In this document: piece after piece, positions 61,668-64,000 of the stretch
Numbering within the stretch: position 1 is the stretch's first letter
How the letters are laid out: every line of letters begins with the position of its first letter
Source: Beroe forskalii
Taxonomy: Eukaryota; Ctenophora; Nuda; Beroida; Beroidae
Direction of reading: 5' to 3'
Length of the DNA: 64,000 nt
Assembly: GCA_011033025.1 (NCBI GenBank)
Contig: WFMF01000397.1
Coordinates: forward strand, 62,001-126,000
Notes under the pieces: generated by a model
The model's database searches: none
Told to the model about the DNA's origin: nothing
The model's input: only the letters and a program-made list of their open reading frames with translations
Made by a program: the position numbers and the translations under genes

Positions 61668-64000
61668 CTGAAATTGGACTAGATGCATATTTTCAGAATT
61701 TCCTGTTTCGAACTGTTAACATTTCGATTGACCGTATATAACAATAACATTGTGGGCTCAGCCTATATGGGTCTTATTGGCCCATGGGCCAGCAAGTAAA
61801 CATGGAAAAAGGAACATTGAATCAGTAGAAGTGCTGTAACTAATGAGCCAAGGAAGACATTATTATCGCGCAATGCTACCCCTCACTCGTTAGTTTGCCG
61901 CTCAAAATAGACGCCGAAACCGGATGTTACTGCTCAGTTCTGTCAAACTTTGGAGATAAATAAAGCAATTATTTCGATTATACATCATGTCAAATATCAA
62001 CGACATGGTCCAAAATAATAATATATGAGAATATAATCTAATGATTTATTTTGCAATAATTGTTTTCCGAGCGAATTTCCATGTACTTAATTTGATAAAT
62101 TGTGCTGATGACTTTACACATGTTCGACATATAGAATTCTTATCACATTCTATACGGTATTACATCATGGTTGATGCTAATAATAGGTCCCTAGTAGCGG
62201 AGAGAGTGTCCTAGAATAGGCTCACATATCAACAGTTCATCGGACAATCATTTGTTGATGGACACATGCCGTTCTTTTTCGTACACATCGGTAGCGTTTG
62301 AAATACTATATAGTTCGGTGGTATAATTGCGTAATTCTAGAGTTTTTGTGTGCCGAGTTTTCTTTATTTGAGTCGCCTCCGTTTGGTATGTTTACCGTAA
62401 TCACACACTCGTCTTTACGAAAATAGAATAGAAGCAGACATTGACTATAAATAATAGGAATAGAATTATTAGAAATCAAATCTAGATACCGTTAATTGAT
62501 ACCTTATACGGCCTTATCGAGTAATGACTTCCAATGAGTCTGACTGTAAAACGGATTTAACAATTTAGGAAACGAAATGACGGTTCTTGTTTTGTTTGTC
62601 AGGTCGTCCTGTATGCTTCCTTATCACGTACTATGCTTTTATCTCGTTATATCATCATTTAACTTCTTGAAGATTTATCCCTCCAATATTTCGTTCATTG
62701 GCAATGTTTTATTGCTACAATAAACGATGTTTGTGACAACTCTGCTCGTCCTATTTATCATAAAACTGCAATGTTTTTATTGTCATTGATTGAACATCGT
62801 GACTACTGGTGTGATCCCAAATCCCATAGAACAGTAGAATCCGGGCAGCCAATCACCAAATCAGTCGTTCTAGTGATGGTCATGGCGTTATGGGCGAGGG
62901 ATGGAGACAACTGACCATTAGAAGCGGGGAGCCGACGACATCGTCAATATTCTCTAAATAAACATGATTAATGATGCAAGAAACAGATCTTTGTCTTACT
63001 TTCAGAGAAATACTAATCCTATAGATGCCGTTGATAATGCTGATCAGGCTTACTTCATTCTCGTAACCTCCAATATATGATTTAACGCACAACCCTGGAT
63101 AATCCTCGTACAACATAATATTATAGCTACCTATCCATGTCTTCAGGTGGCCACATATATAATATTCATCGCATGATTAAGAATTTACAGCTGATTGCCG
63201 TGGGTTTGGTCTAAACACGGTAAGAAGTGGTGTCCATTAAGAGTTTTATTAAGATATTACTAGCCCAGGTTAAACGAACAGATTCGTGCAGTTACTGCCG
63301 ACTTAGTGTAATGTTGATAGCACAGCGCCAAGCCACCATCCATCTAAATTTGTTACAAAATTAAATGCATTTAAATGCATTTAATGAACAAAGTGCATTA
63401 ACTAACTAAACCTACAACTGACAAGAACGTTCGTTGACTATGCAAGCCATCTTATATCCCAGATGATTCTAGTCGAGCATTTAGATTTCTTGGGATTCAT
63501 CATCAAGTGTTAAGTAATAGGTATATAAGCTTGTGTTTGACAATTTATTTATAACTCACATTACTTATCATCGTTTGAATCCATTATGTTTTGCATCTTC
63601 AATCCTGAGCTTGAAACTGCGCACGAGATGTAAAACGAATCCATTTTCACGATTTAACTGTTATTAATTGATGATCTACTAAAATCTGACTGCTGCAAAC
63701 TGGAACAGTGGTATTACATTCATCGATTTGCATAATATAGCCATTTCAAGAACATATGTTTTAGACTTATTGGCTGCGTTACTTTTGCGTTACTTTTGAT
63801 AGTTAGACCTGTTGATTAGTCCAAGACACCTAATTTCATTCAAAGGCGCATATGAATGTCTGGACACTTTCGTTTATACAAATTGAACATTTTGTTTAGA
63901 ATATAAGTTTTCTCAACAAATTTTCCCCGTTTTGTATTGACATTATCTAACCCACACCCTTTTGTCCAGGAAATGTCAGCTAACAACACGACCTACGCTA
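61668..64000. other. TPR intron running off the right edge
   Basis: No further TPR exon is recognised; only short open frames and AT-rich sequence. The preceding TPR exon must lie beyond 64,000. Confidence 0.6.

Noticed and set aside
62880..63116. 78-codon minus-strand frame as an upstream TPR exon
   Set aside because: It lacks heptad or coiled-coil character and any TPR motif, so it is not a credible N-terminal exon.

Overview
The window is animal (metazoan) nuclear DNA. It is AT-rich and intron-rich, with canonical GT-AG splice sites, many small inverted-repeat transposons (MITEs), minisatellites and a CR1/Jockey-like LINE. The recognisable genes are a nuclear-pore TPR, a GNPTAB-type phosphotransferase, a THAP protein and a C2H2 zinc-finger protein. 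This gene set and a degenerate CCCTAA tract (about 6,235-6,320) fit an invertebrate. The phylum cannot be settled from sequence alone.

The backbone is one large minus-strand gene, TPR, running from about 61.7 kb (first visible exon, matching roughly residue 250 of vertebrate TPR) down to its stop codon at 8,672. I could place its exons with splice sites and phases. Using one copy of a duplicated four-exon block and discounting one apparent extra base in exon 4, they join into one open frame of about 2,016 codons: coiled coils first, then a Ser/Thr-rich and acidic tail and a short basic C-terminus. The N-terminal exons lie beyond the right edge.

Layout: 0-3 kb, mobile-element debris; 3.7-4.3 kb, THAP gene (minus); 5-8 kb, MITE, telomere-like tract, (CA)n and a 17-bp CACGTG minisatellite; 8.7-13.7 kb, 3' half of TPR; 13.7-28.7 kb, one 15-kb TPR intron holding, on the opposite strand, a zinc-finger gene and a complete short GNPTAB-like gene, plus a 2.3-kb mariner-type foldback element and a 5'-truncated LINE with a 19-bp minisatellite at its 3' end; 28.7-32.5 kb, TPR exons; 32.3-42.5 kb, two tandem copies of a 4.8-kb block, each with the same four TPR exons; 42.5-52.8 kb, a TPR intron packed with repeated elements, hairpins and satellites; 52.9-61.7 kb, eleven upstream TPR exons; 61.7-64 kb, intron with nothing recognised.

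The most notable points are: (1) the duplicated TPR exon block, whose phases make joint inclusion of both copies terminate early, so it is either a mutually exclusive exon cluster or a haplotype duplication in the assembly; (2) a repeat family whose 143-bp hairpins and 18-bp palindromes vary by paired, compensating base changes; (3) a GC-rich run of hairpins all capped by the same C(GAA)G triloop, and a 99-nt perfect palindrome nearby; (4) a TPR intron with a CT instead of a GT donor. Two apparent single-base insertions (TPR exon 4 and GNPTAB exon 1) suggest some residual indel error in the assembly.
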